In this document: positions 1 through 7,080 of the stretch, in pieces
Layout of the letters: the number at the start of each line of letters is the position of its first letter
How positions within the stretch are numbered: position 1 is the first letter of the stretch
Assembly (NCBI GenBank): GCA_900767505.1
Contig: CAAFZG010000148.1
Location: 1 to 7,195, forward strand
Length of the DNA: 7,195 nucleotides
Reading direction: 5' to 3'
DNA from: Methanomassiliicoccales archaeon
GTDB lineage: Archaea > Thermoplasmatota > Thermoplasmata > Methanomassiliicoccales > Methanomethylophilaceae
The notes under the pieces: model-generated
What the model was told of the DNA's origin: nothing
Database searches by the model: none
Seen by the model: only the letters and a program-made list of their open reading frames with translations
Program-made: the position numbers and the translations under genes

Positions 1-205
1 AACGTCCCATAAGCATCGCGATGTGGGTTGAACACACAAACGTCGATATCACAGCTTTTCAGACAAGACTGGTAAAACGATCCGCTCAGGCGCGTGGTCT
101 ATGCAGAGGTTTTGGCGGTTGGACGGCGTACATACTGAGTGACGGGGACATTATCGGGCAATGTTGATTCCGCGTCCAGTGTTGTAGAATCACTCACTTC
201 AGCTT
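1..205. other. Leading stretch with no recognisable gene
   Basis: Nothing here can be assigned to a known gene. One plus-strand frame is open from the window edge to a TGA at 165-167 (54 codons, with an internal ATG at 21). It could be the 3' end of an upstream gene, but an open frame of this length is expected by chance in six frames. Its translation (ending ...ILSDGDIIGQC) matches no family I recognise, and there is no ribosome binding site before the ATG. No tRNA cloverleaf, terminator-like T-tract or repeat array was seen. Confidence 0.4.
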
Positions 206-206
206 G

Positions 207-280
207 TAAAAAAATCTATTGCAGTAGATTATTTTCAATTAATTGAAAAAAACCATATCGTACTAGAATATTTTTCAATT
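207..280 (+). promoter_or_regulatory. AT-rich promoter/operator region with perfect palindrome
   Basis: This AT-rich block directly precedes the DUF4143 ATPase gene. TTTTCAATT at 232-240 and AATTGAAAA at 241-249 form an uninterrupted 18-bp perfect palindrome. The half-site TTTTCAATT recurs in direct orientation at 272-280, 40 bp downstream. A second, imperfect inverted repeat (AATCTA at 213-218, TAGATT at 225-230) lies just upstream. The arrangement suits binding of a dimeric regulator over or beside an archaeal core promoter. The TATA box cannot be fixed: the AT-rich stretches near 207-217, 226-235 and 266-275 are all possible. The repeats are directly visible; the operator role is inference. 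Confidence 0.5.
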
Positions 281-289
281 CACCGGGAC

Positions 290-294
290 GGTGA
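290..294 (+). promoter_or_regulatory. Shine-Dalgarno GGTGA for the DUF4143 ATPase
   Basis: GGTGA matches the archaeal 16S anti-Shine-Dalgarno core and lies 7 bases before the ATG at 302. It supports that start. The frame stays open upstream to a TAG at 185-187, but I found no ATG in that stretch. Confidence 0.6.
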
Positions 295-301
295 GCACGG
301 C

Positions 302-1492
302 ATGATGGTGAGGAGGGCAGATTATCTCGAGCAGTTGCACAGATCCAAAGGTGCGACCAGTGTGGTCAAGGTCATCACAGGAATGCGCAGATGTGGAAAA
401 TCCACTCTCATGGACCAGTTTATCGAAGATCTGATGGCCGATGGTGTGGACAGCGACCGTATTTTCCATGTGGATTTCGAGTCTTTCGAAGGTTACGATC
501 TGATGTCTCCCGATAATCTGAGGGCCGAACTCAGAAAACTTCCCAAAGACGGACTTGTTTACGTTCTGTTGGACGAGATACAGAATGTGGATGGTTGGGA
601 GCTGATAGTGTCTTCATTGATCGAGGCAAAAAACTGTGACGTGTACATCACAGGGTCCAATTCGGATATGCTGTCGAGTGAACTGTCCACACATCTCTCG
701 GGAAGGTTCATCGAGATCGATATGCTGCCCCTGTCCTTCAGGGAATTCCTCGAACTTCATCCGGGCGATGTCGAGGGGAGGTTTGTCCAGTATCTGAGGT
801 ATGGAGGCCTGCCGGATGCCGATCCTGAGAGGGGGGACAGGTATTGTACGGGGTATCTGGAAGGTGTGTTCAACACGGTGCTGGTCAAAGACGTCCTATC
901 CAGGCTGAGAACCGATGATATCAACAAGATCAGATCCATTGCAAGGTTCCTGTATTCCAACATAGGGAACATCACCAACATCTCAACCATTGCCAAGGGG
1001 GTGGGATTGAATCCCGGCACAGTGGAGAGGTATGTCGAAGGGATGGAATCCGCATCGTTGTTCTATCATGCTGAGAAATATGACATTATCGGCAAGAAGC
1101 TGCTGTCGACAAACGGGAAATTCTATGCATCGGATCTGGGGCTGAGGAACATGGCCCTGCAGGGGTCGGGTACCGACGATATCAGCAGACCGTTGGAGAA
1201 TGCGGTTTATCTGGAGCTGATCCGTAGAGGATATACTGTGAGGGTCGGGGCATACAGGGACAGAGAAGTGGATTTCATCGCGATCAACGGAAACGATCCG
1301 GAATACTATCAGGTGACGATGTCCGTTCTTTCCGAAGATGTCCGGGCCAGGGAGTTCGGGGCATTGGAGTCGATCAGGGACAATTTCACCAAAGTTGTCC
1401 TCACCATGGACAGATTCAACCTGGGTACCTACAATGGGATAAAGGTCGTGAATGTGATCGATTGGATGCTGAGGCCGGTGAATCAAGGGTGA
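302..1492 (+). CDS. AAA+ ATPase, DUF4143 family (ATP-binding protein)
   Basis: This is a 396-residue cytoplasmic P-loop ATPase of the AAA_14/DUF4143 type, common in archaea and anaerobic bacteria. Its biochemical role is unsettled, though nucleic-acid or defence/mobile-element functions are often suspected. Visible motifs are Walker A GMRRCGKST (residues 27-35), Walker B VYVLLDEIQ (87-94) and sensor-1-like YITGSNSDML (115-124). The typical SGRF and LPLSFREFL segment follows at 133-150. A winged-helix-like region spans about 215-260. The C-terminal DUF4143 part carries LEN (298-300), EVDFIA (322-327) and QVTMS (337-341), the pattern of a PD-(D/E)XK-like fold, with acidic residues retained. Length and both ends match the family, so the gene looks intact. 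It begins ATG ATG at 302; a GGTGA site precedes it. It ends 12 bp from the convergent helicase. Codon use looks less GC-biased by eye than in the helicase, hinting at transfer. Family assignment is firm; function is unknown. Confidence 0.93.
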   Translation: MMVRRADYLEQLHRSKGATSVVKVITGMRRCGKSTLMDQFIEDLMADGVDSDRIFHVDFESFEGYDLMSPDNLRAELRKLPKDGLVYVLLDEIQNVDGWELIVSSLIEAKNCDVYITGSNSDMLSSELSTHLSGRFIEIDMLPLSFREFLELHPGDVEGRFVQYLRYGGLPDADPERGDRYCTGYLEGVFNTVLVKDVLSRLRTDDINKIRSIARFLYSNIGNITNISTIAKGVGLNPGTVERYVEGMESASLFYHAEKYDIIGKKLLSTNGKFYASDLGLRNMALQGSGTDDISRPLENAVYLELIRRGYTVRVGAYRDREVDFIAINGNDPEYYQVTMSVLSEDVRAREFGALESIRDNFTKVVLTMDRFNLGTYNGIKVVNVIDWMLRPVNQG

Positions 1493-1504
1493 ATTTGTCG
1501 CATC

Positions 1505-4249
1505 TCAGTCCCAGAATCTCTTGTTCTTGGCGTATAGGATCTCGGCATTCATGATGTCTCTGAGGAAATCGTCCTCGTCCACATGCATGCTCCTCAGTAT
1601 CCTGGATGCCGCATCCGGGCCGACACCCCTTCCGGCAAGCGTCACGACCGCCCTCTTGCCATGCTCGTTGACGAGATTGGCGTTCCTGGAGAGCCTCAGG
1701 CGGTCTTTCTTCTCCTGGGCGGACAGCTCGGATTCCTTCACGAGCTTGATCGTGTCCCTCTCATATCCTTTCAGGACGGCGATCATGACCCCGTTGCAAT
1801 GGGGGCAGACGAATCTCTTCGGGGCATCTCCGACCCTGAACCTCCATTGCGAACCGCAGTTCAGGCACGATGCGAACAACACTTCGTCTTCGAGCCTCTT
1901 CTTGAGCGCCATCAGTATGGAATGGTCGGCCCTCATGGGCTGCATGAGCTCCTTCGATCTGACGATACCTTCGAGACCTATTGTTGAAACGGTCCCGTCG
2001 ACGAGTTTTATCTCTCCGTCGGCGATCATGGAGACGACTTTCTCGGTGTTCGGGATGTCCAGGTCCTCCCAGAGGACCTTGTTGACCGCTTCCTTGTACG
2101 CGGGGGTGTCCTTGTGGATGTCGAACAGCCTCTGGAAGTTCATGAACCTGTGATCGGCGGTCTTCTCGATGATGCCGAACTTCTTGGCCACGAAGACGAA
2201 CCTCCATCTGAGGAACGTCGAGTTCAGGATGGTCAGTCTCGCCAGGGCCTCGATGGTCCCCGGTTTGACGGATCTCACTGTCGACACGATGTCCTCGCGC
2301 CTCATGTTGCGGGGCAGCTCCAATATCATCCTGTACGGGTCGGCGGTCATCCCGACGCTCTCCCCCAGTCTTGCGGTCAGCAGTGCCGCATAGATCTTCC
2401 CGAGCGTCTCGTTGACCCTAGTTCCGAAGCATCCGTTGATGATCGCCAGCCTGTCCCCCAATTCGACGGTCACGGTGGTGTCGGTGGGCATGACGAAGCG
2501 CTCGTCTTGGTCCGCGAAGTACTTCAGAAGGACCCTTTTGCACCCCTCGTCGCCCGGATAATCGTCCAGATTCCTCAGACGGCGCATTTTTCCGACCTCC
2601 ATCGCGACATCGTACGGTACGGGGATGTCCGAACCGACCCAACTCGGGACGGAACCGACCTCTCTGGCCTCCTCCACGAGGATCTCGTCCTCCCTCATCT
2701 CCACTATGCGCCAGGTGCGGCCTTTGGCTATGAACATGGCGTATTCCTCGGCGAACGAGGCGACGAAGCTCTCGTCGAGGGTACCTATCACGGCGCGGGT
2801 GCCGATGTCCCTGATCATGTACGTGCGCTCGTCGGGGATCATCGAGATGTTCTCGTAGAAGTAGTTCATCCCCTTCCTGGACCTTTTGAATCTGCCTTCG
2901 TCCTCGAACAGCAGTTTGATCGATTTCAGCTGCTCCAGGACGCCGACCATCTCGTCCATCGTCAGGTCCCTGAACGGATATGCGCCCGTAAACACCTTCA
3001 AAGCGGTGTCCCTGTCGACCGAACCACTCATGGTCATCGCGATCAGCTGGTTGGCGACGACCGAAAGCGGACACGGGCGTCCCTCATAGAACTCCAGTTC
3101 CTTCGCGTCGCATTTCCTGGCGACCACCAGGGATTCCGCGACCTCGTCCGGTGCTGTGGCGATGATCTTCGCCCTGATGCGCTCGCCGATGCGGTGACCG
3201 GCACGGCCGGCCCTTTGGATCATGCGCGAAACCTGCCTGGGCGAGTTGTACTGTATGACCATGTCCGTGGATCCCACATCGATCCCGAGTTCCAGCGAGG
3301 ATGTGCAGACAAGGGCCTTGATCTCGCCTTTCTTGAACCTGTCCTCCATATCCATCCTGTTCTCCTTCGAAAGGGATCCGTGATGGACGTCTATGGACAG
3401 CGATTCGTCCCATATGTGGTATCTTGCGGCGAGCCATTCCGCGGTTTCCCTCGTGTTGACGAAGAACAGGGTCGACCTGCCGGATTCGATGATCTCCCTC
3501 GCGCGGCACATCACGCCCAGGATCTCGGGGTCGCACTGGAGCTTGTCCAGGAGTTTGGCGTCCTCGCACTGTGCCGGGGATTCGACATCGATGTCGAAGT
3601 CACGGTGGGTGTCATGTTTCCTGACAGTGACCTCGCGTCTGGTCCCGACGAGGAATCTGGCGACGCTGTCCACGTTCCCTACGGTGGCGGACAGCCCGAT
3701 CCTCTGGTATTCGCCTGCGATCAGGCAGAGTCTCTCCAGGGCCACGCTCAACTGGGCGCCCCTCTCGGTGTTCGAGAGCTCATGGATCTCGTCGATGACC
3801 ACCCATTGGACGCTCTTCATGTGCTCCACCAGGCGTTTGCCTGTGAACAGAACCTGCATCGTCTCGGGTGTGGTGATGAGGATCTCCGGAGGATGTTGGG
3901 ACTGATGGTTCCTCTCCGCCTGGGATGTGTCGCCGTGTCTGACGCCCACGGTTATGCCGAGTGCCTTCCCGTACTCTTCCATTCTGCGCATCATGTCCCT
4001 GTTGAGCGCTCTCAGCGGGGTGATGTAGATGCACCTGAAGCCGGATTTGGAACCTTTGGTGTGGAATATCTCATTGAAGATCGGAAGCATTGCGGCCTCG
4101 GTCTTCCCGATGCCCGTGGGTGCCACGAGGAGGATGTTGCCCCCTTTCTGGATGCGCGGTATGACGTCTGCCTGGGGCGGTGTGGGTTCCGTTATGCCCC
4201 TTTCCGCAAGCGCGGACAAGAGTTCGGGGCACAGATTCTGAAAAGGCAT
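1505..4249 (-). CDS. lhr: Lhr-family DEAD/DEAH ATP-dependent helicase
   Basis: This 914-residue superfamily 2 helicase of the Lhr (large helicase-related) group is expected to translocate on single-stranded nucleic acid and unwind DNA or RNA:DNA duplexes. Motifs in order: Q-like region with PTPPQ (22-26); motif I APTGIGKT (43-50); Ia TPLRAL (77-82); Ib TTPE (126-129); II DEIH (153-156); III SAT (187-189); IV LFFVNTRETAE (261-271); V CTSSLELGIDVG (315-326); VI QRAGRAGHR (345-353). The Lhr-type winged-helix and DEAD/H-associated regions follow. A C-terminal zinc ribbon uses C795, C798, C815 and C818, as in archaeal members. ATG at 4249 gives the expected N-terminus just before the Q-like region. 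No Shine-Dalgarno lies before it; the preceding bases are T-rich and follow a GC hairpin. It lies 43 bp downstream of hdrD on the same strand, so co-transcription is possible but may be attenuated. I could not decide between aLhr1 and aLhr2. No disruption seen. Confidence 0.93.
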   Translation of the reverse strand: MPFQNLCPELLSALAERGITEPTPPQADVIPRIQKGGNILLVAPTGIGKTEAAMLPIFNEIFHTKGSKSGFRCIYITPLRALNRDMMRRMEEYGKALGITVGVRHGDTSQAERNHQSQHPPEILITTPETMQVLFTGKRLVEHMKSVQWVVIDEIHELSNTERGAQLSVALERLCLIAGEYQRIGLSATVGNVDSVARFLVGTRREVTVRKHDTHRDFDIDVESPAQCEDAKLLDKLQCDPEILGVMCRAREIIESGRSTLFFVNTRETAEWLAARYHIWDESLSIDVHHGSLSKENRMDMEDRFKKGEIKALVCTSSLELGIDVGSTDMVIQYNSPRQVSRMIQRAGRAGHRIGERIRAKIIATAPDEVAESLVVARKCDAKELEFYEGRPCPLSVVANQLIAMTMSGSVDRDTALKVFTGAYPFRDLTMDEMVGVLEQLKSIKLLFEDEGRFKRSRKGMNYFYENISMIPDERTYMIRDIGTRAVIGTLDESFVASFAEEYAMFIAKGRTWRIVEMREDEILVEEAREVGSVPSWVGSDIPVPYDVAMEVGKMRRLRNLDDYPGDEGCKRVLLKYFADQDERFVMPTDTTVTVELGDRLAIINGCFGTRVNETLGKIYAALLTARLGESVGMTADPYRMILELPRNMRREDIVSTVRSVKPGTIEALARLTILNSTFLRWRFVFVAKKFGIIEKTADHRFMNFQRLFDIHKDTPAYKEAVNKVLWEDLDIPNTEKVVSMIADGEIKLVDGTVSTIGLEGIVRSKELMQPMRADHSILMALKKRLEDEVLFASCLNCGSQWRFRVGDAPKRFVCPHCNGVMIAVLKGYERDTIKLVKESELSAQEKKDRLRLSRNANLVNEHGKRAVVTLAGRGVGPDAASRILRSMHVDEDDFLRDIMNAEILYAKNKRFWD

Positions 4250-4283
4250 GAAAAAGTGAAAGGTGCCGGGGTCATGCCCCGGC
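4250..4283 (-). terminator. GC-rich hairpin plus T-rich tract after hdrD
   Basis: On the minus strand, GCCGGGG and CCCCGGC (perfect 7-bp arms, 4283-4277 and 4271-4265) enclose a 5-base loop. The T-rich run ACCTTTCACTTTTTC follows, right up to the helicase ATG at 4249. Position and shape fit a terminator or attenuator between hdrD and the helicase. Because the helicase has no visible Shine-Dalgarno sequence, the hairpin could instead be a processing or translation-control element. No TATA box is visible in this gap. Confidence 0.6.
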
Positions 4284-4292
4284 TTTCAAGGA

Positions 4293-5498
4293 TCACTCCT
4301 TAGGCTCTTCCTTCTTGGGTGCGGTGACCTCGAGCAGGACCTGGGACAGATCCATGACCTTGATGTTGGAGCCGATCTTCTTGGCTCCCTGGGTGAGGTT
4401 CAGCACACAGAACGGACAGCAGGTGATGAGGATCTCGGCACCGGTGGCCTCTGCATCCCTTATCCTCTCTGCCGCGATGGCGGTGGCGAAGTCGTTGAAC
4501 TGACTCTTGTATCCTCCGCCTGCTCCGCAGCACCTGGAGTTCTCCCTGGACCTCTCCATCTCGACGAACTCGACACCCTTGATCTTCTTGATGACGTTCC
4601 TGGGAGCGTCGAAGACTCCAGAGTGCCTTCCGAGGTGGCAGGGGTCGTGGTATGTGACCTTGTGGTTGAACTCGTTGTTGAGGGGCAGCTTCTTGTCGGC
4701 GATGAGCTGCTCGACGTACTGCGAGAAGTGGTAGACGTTCTGTCCGACCTTGGCGTAGTACTTTCCGAAGTCGCTGGAGACGGTCTTGTAGCATCCGGAG
4801 CAGGTCATGACCATATCCTTGGCACCCATTCCGTCGGCCTTCTCGACGACGGTCTCGGCGCATCCGAGGGATGCGGTCTTGGTTCCGGTCCTCAGAAGGG
4901 GCGAGGAGCAGCACCATTCTTTGTCTCCGAGGCAGTTCATCTTCACACCTGCCCTGGAGAGGACTGTGACTCCAGCCTGGGCGATGTGCTGCATCCTGTA
5001 GGATCCTGTGCATCCTGCGAAGAAGATGACGTCCGGAGGGTTGGACCTCTCGACGTCTGCAGGCCACCAGGCGTCCCTCTTGGACGGGGGCTCGTTGTAG
5101 GGGTTGTGCTTGGCCGCGATGCTCTTGGCCATTCCCTTGTGGGCGGACAGAGGTCCGACGCCGTTGTCCACGAGCCAGGCCCTCATCTCTTCCCAGAACT
5201 CGACGAGGTGGATCTGAGCGTGGCAGACGACCTCGCAGTTTCCGCATCCTGTGCACTTGTACATGGCATCGACGAAATCGGGGTTCAGTGTGACCTCCCT
5301 GTCGAGCATATTGTCCAAGGCGCCGGTTCCGGCCTTGTCGAGCTGGTTGATGTAGTAGATCTTTCCCCTGGGGGTGACGGACTCCCAAGGAGTCTGGTTG
5401 TGCGCCTCGCACACATCTATGCAGTATCCGCACTGCAGACAGGCTGTCAGGACCTTCTGAACGCGGGGCAGTTTGATGAATTCTGGTTTCTTTACCAT
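4293..5498 (-). CDS. hdrD: Heterodisulfide reductase subunit D (HdrD)
   Basis: HdrD carries the catalytic site that reduces the CoM-S-S-CoB heterodisulfide in the last step of methanogenesis. From the start chosen here (ATG at 5498) it has 401 residues, a normal HdrD size. Two [4Fe-4S] ferredoxin motifs CxxCxxCxxxC lie at C20/23/26/30 and C82/85/88/92. Two cysteine-rich CCG domains follow: C163-X32-C196C197-X35-C233xxC236, and C287-X35-C323C324-X36-C361xxC364. These would bind the two noncubane [4Fe-4S] clusters at which heterodisulfide is cleaved. The first CC pair is followed by Ser, not Gly, but all spacings are intact. There is no membrane segment. HdrE, the cytochrome b partner in Methanosarcina, is not in the window. 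That would fit a cytochrome-free methanogen in which HdrD works with an Fpo-like complex, but this is inference. A GlcF-like or HdrD-like oxidoreductase subunit is the alternative. The frame extends 39 codons upstream to a TTG at 5615, an extension the promoter signals argue against. Confidence 0.9.
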   Translation of the reverse strand: MVKKPEFIKLPRVQKVLTACLQCGYCIDVCEAHNQTPWESVTPRGKIYYINQLDKAGTGALDNMLDREVTLNPDFVDAMYKCTGCGNCEVVCHAQIHLVEFWEEMRAWLVDNGVGPLSAHKGMAKSIAAKHNPYNEPPSKRDAWWPADVERSNPPDVIFFAGCTGSYRMQHIAQAGVTVLSRAGVKMNCLGDKEWCCSSPLLRTGTKTASLGCAETVVEKADGMGAKDMVMTCSGCYKTVSSDFGKYYAKVGQNVYHFSQYVEQLIADKKLPLNNEFNHKVTYHDPCHLGRHSGVFDAPRNVIKKIKGVEFVEMERSRENSRCCGAGGGYKSQFNDFATAIAAERIRDAEATGAEILITCCPFCVLNLTQGAKKIGSNIKVMDLSQVLLEVTAPKKEEPKE

Positions 5499-5505
5499 CT
5501 TGCCG

Positions 5506-5511
5506 TCCTCC
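5506..5511 (-). promoter_or_regulatory. Shine-Dalgarno GGAGGA that sets the hdrD start
   Basis: On the minus strand GGAGGA lies 7 bases before the ATG at 5498, the strongest ribosome binding site in the window. The competing starts, TTG at 5615 and ATG at 5606, have no such site. The protein from 5498 begins MVKKPEF, about 20 residues before the first cluster cysteine. Confidence 0.75.
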
Positions 5512-5561
5512 GGACTGTGCGCGACCTCGGGGGCCGCATATGTTCGTTGCCAGAATCCTGG

Positions 5562-5573
5562 GGTATTTAACCG
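5562..5573 (-). promoter_or_regulatory. Probable TATA box for hdrD
   Basis: The minus strand reads GGTTAAATACCC, a good match to the archaeal TATA consensus. Transcription starting about 25 bases downstream (near 5540) would leave a leader of roughly 40 bases with the GGAGGA site before the ATG at 5498. It would also exclude the ATG at 5606 and the TTG at 5615 from the message. The element is seen; the start site is inferred. Confidence 0.6.
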
Positions 5574-5617
5574 TTCCAGGGGTGTGCGGACGAAGATGCG
5601 TTTCATGGGATGCAAAA

Positions 5618-5644
5618 AATGAGAATCAATGAGATTATCAATGA
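5618..5644 (+). repeat. Short iterated AATGA motif in the divergent intergenic region
   Basis: AATGA occurs three times in tandem (5618, 5628 and 5640). Within this, the 8-mer ATCAATGA is exactly repeated at 5625-5632 and 5637-5644, 12 bp apart. It lies between hdrD and the plus-strand gene at 5663, where an iterated regulator site could sit, but the repeats are short and chance is possible. The same stretch opens a 28-codon frame (ATG 5619 to TAG 5705) that overlaps the downstream start in another frame. Confidence 0.35.
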
Positions 5645-5662
5645 TGGCTGTATTCAGGATGT

Positions 5663-6981
5663 ATGGACACGCCGAAGGTGTACGATGACTGGACGGGCAA
5701 CATAGTCAACGGTCTGGACATAAGGAGTCTGGACATAGGTGCCATCAAGGCCGCCAGGGCATCCTTCGGGGAACGCTTCCCGGACCGTGCCAAGGAGGCG
5801 GCGGCATGGGACGATCAGACCTTTCTGTCGAGGGCGGGCGTGTTCAAGCGCGGCAAGGTCACCGTCGCCGCGTTGATCCTTCTGGGGAAGAAAGGGGCCG
5901 AGGCGCTTCCCTCCTCGCTATGCATCCGCTGGAGGCTCTACGATACCGACGGGGTCCTGCAAGACACACGTATCTTCGACGGTCCCGCCGTCCTCACATC
6001 CATCAGTTCGGTGTCCATGATATGCAACTGGTCCGTGAAGACCTCCTCCGGGGACGTGGTGTCCGCGTACCGCACATCCACACTGTTGGAAGCGGTCCGC
6101 AACGCCGTGGCCCATCAGGATTATTCCCTCGGAGGAACCATCGACCTGGTCGAAAGGGAGGGGGAGTCCGTGACCGTGATAAGCAACGGCCGGTTCCCCG
6201 ACCGTAGTCCGGAATCCTTTGTGAAAGGTTCTCCCATGACAGGCCCGAGGCGGAATCCGTTCCTCTACTCCGTGATGGCAGGTCTCGGATTGATCCCCGC
6301 ATCCTCCAGCGGCATACGCTCGATGTACCTCTCGCAGGCTTTCCGCCATTTCCCGATGCCCGATTACGACATCCTCGACGACAGGGTGGCCGTCCGCTTC
6401 TCCGGTTCCAGAGGGGGATCGTATGCCCGCGTCCTAGATCTGAGGGACGATCTGGACATCACCGCCGTGATCGACCTGGACAAGCTGGCCAAGAACCGTT
6501 TCGTCCCGGACAGGAGGCTGAAGGCCCTTGCGCGTCGCGGACTCATAGACATGGTCGGGGACCTGCCATGCATCGCATCGGGCGCAGGACAGGAGGTCGC
6601 ATCTGCCTACACCTCCGGGACCCCCCAGGAGGCTGTGCTGCAGTTAATGGCCGACAAGGGGTGGGCTACGCGCTCGGATGTCACGGAGATCCTGGCATCC
6701 AGGGATTCCAAGGAGCTCACGCAGGAGCAGCTCAAGGTCAAGGCCACCAACCTTCTCCAGACGATGAGGAAGCAGGGTCTGATCATGAAATGCGACGGGA
6801 ACACCCGTTCTGCAAAGTATGTGGCGATATCCGAATCGGATGCGAGACGACACTCGACAGCAACAGCTACGGGGTCGGATACATCACCGACACCTACCCG
6901 ACCAAAAACGACACCATCTACTACAACGGTACGAAGGTCTCAGACATCTATGGTCTTTACAGGGTCTCGGCCACGGTCTGA
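5663..6981 (+). CDS. RecG-like HATPase_c_4 ATP-binding protein, AlbA_2 missing, apparent frameshift
   Basis: The protein resembles the 'ATP-dependent DNA helicase RecG-related / putative transcriptional regulator' family, in which an AlbA_2 (Schlafen-like) domain precedes a GHKL-type ATPase and winged helices. Residues 1-110 match the linker after AlbA_2 (FLSRAGVF at 54-61, TVAALILLGKK at 67-77). The ATPase region has LLEAVRNAVAHQDYS (141-155), SNGRFPD (174-180), RRNPFL (196-201) and SSSGIRSMY (214-222). A winged helix covers about 320-388, ending in KYVAI as is usual. The AlbA_2 domain is absent, and a stop at 5642-5644 blocks upstream extension. The ribosome site is weak (AGGATG). The start frame runs on to a TGA at 7115-7117, 484 codons, but residues after about 394 look like shadow sequence and cross a terminator. 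Re-reading G6844 shifts into a frame that ends at 6981, giving about 439 residues. It may be a decaying gene, a sequencing error, or a recoded gene. Family firm, integrity doubtful. Confidence 0.75.
6844..6981 (+). other. Tail in the -1 frame: 45-residue unknown C-terminus
   Basis: From 6844 the -1 frame encodes 45 residues rich in Tyr, Thr, Asp and Asn (including SNSYGVGYITDTYP and SDIYGLYRVSATV) and stops with TGA at 6979-6981. Codon choice (ATC, TAC, AAC, ACC, GAC) matches the neighbouring genes. The uncorrected frame over the same bases gives Ser/Thr/Arg-rich, low-complexity sequence. The stop lies 15 bases before a hairpin and T-tract. This could be the true end of the ATP-binding gene, or the remnant of another gene fused by deletion. 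I recognise no family. Confidence 0.55.
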
Positions 6982-6996
6982 TCCCGAAGAAACAGT

Positions 6997-7033
6997 GGGG
7001 CTATGCCCCCTTTCCATGTTTTTTTTCATTTTG
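6997..7033 (+). terminator. Terminator: GGGGC/GCCCC hairpin and T-tract
   Basis: GGGGC (6997-7001) and GCCCC (7005-7009) form a short hairpin around TAT. It is followed by a T-rich run that includes eight consecutive T's (7019-7026) and a further TTTT. Archaeal termination relies mainly on such oligo-T tracts. It sits 15 bases after the stop at 6981 and inside the uncorrected long frame, supporting 6981 as the real gene end. Confidence 0.7.
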
Positions 7034-7080
7034 CATCGATCCAGCGAACGATACGCAGGGATCATATGGAATCTCAAAAT

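Noticed and set aside
3..167. An open frame from the window edge to a TGA at 165
   Set aside because: Fifty-four open codons among six frames is expected by chance. There is no recognisable family and no ribosome binding site at the internal ATG, so it is mentioned only in the description of the leading stretch.
137..195. Distant 6-bp inverted repeat GAGTGA (137-142) and TCACTC (190-195)
   Set aside because: It is too short and too far apart to distinguish from chance.
2114..4303. A 729-codon open frame on the plus strand, opposite the helicase
   Set aside because: It is fully antisense to a gene with every helicase motif. Its product is a mix rich in Asp, Arg, His, Gly and Val without recognisable domains, as expected for a shadow created by strong third-position GC bias.
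4300..5433. A 377-codon minus-strand frame overlapping hdrD in another register
   Set aside because: Its product is dominated by Arg, Gln, Gly and His and has no recognisable domain. It is a register shadow of hdrD.
4263..5570. A 435-codon open frame on the plus strand, opposite hdrD
   Set aside because: Its translation has Leu/Val/Gly/Asp-rich shadow composition and no domain, while the opposite strand carries all the HdrD cysteine motifs with correct spacing.
7038..7063. GATCC/GGATC inverted pair after the terminator
   Set aside because: Five base pairs with a 16-base loop is not significant, and no other signal is linked to it.
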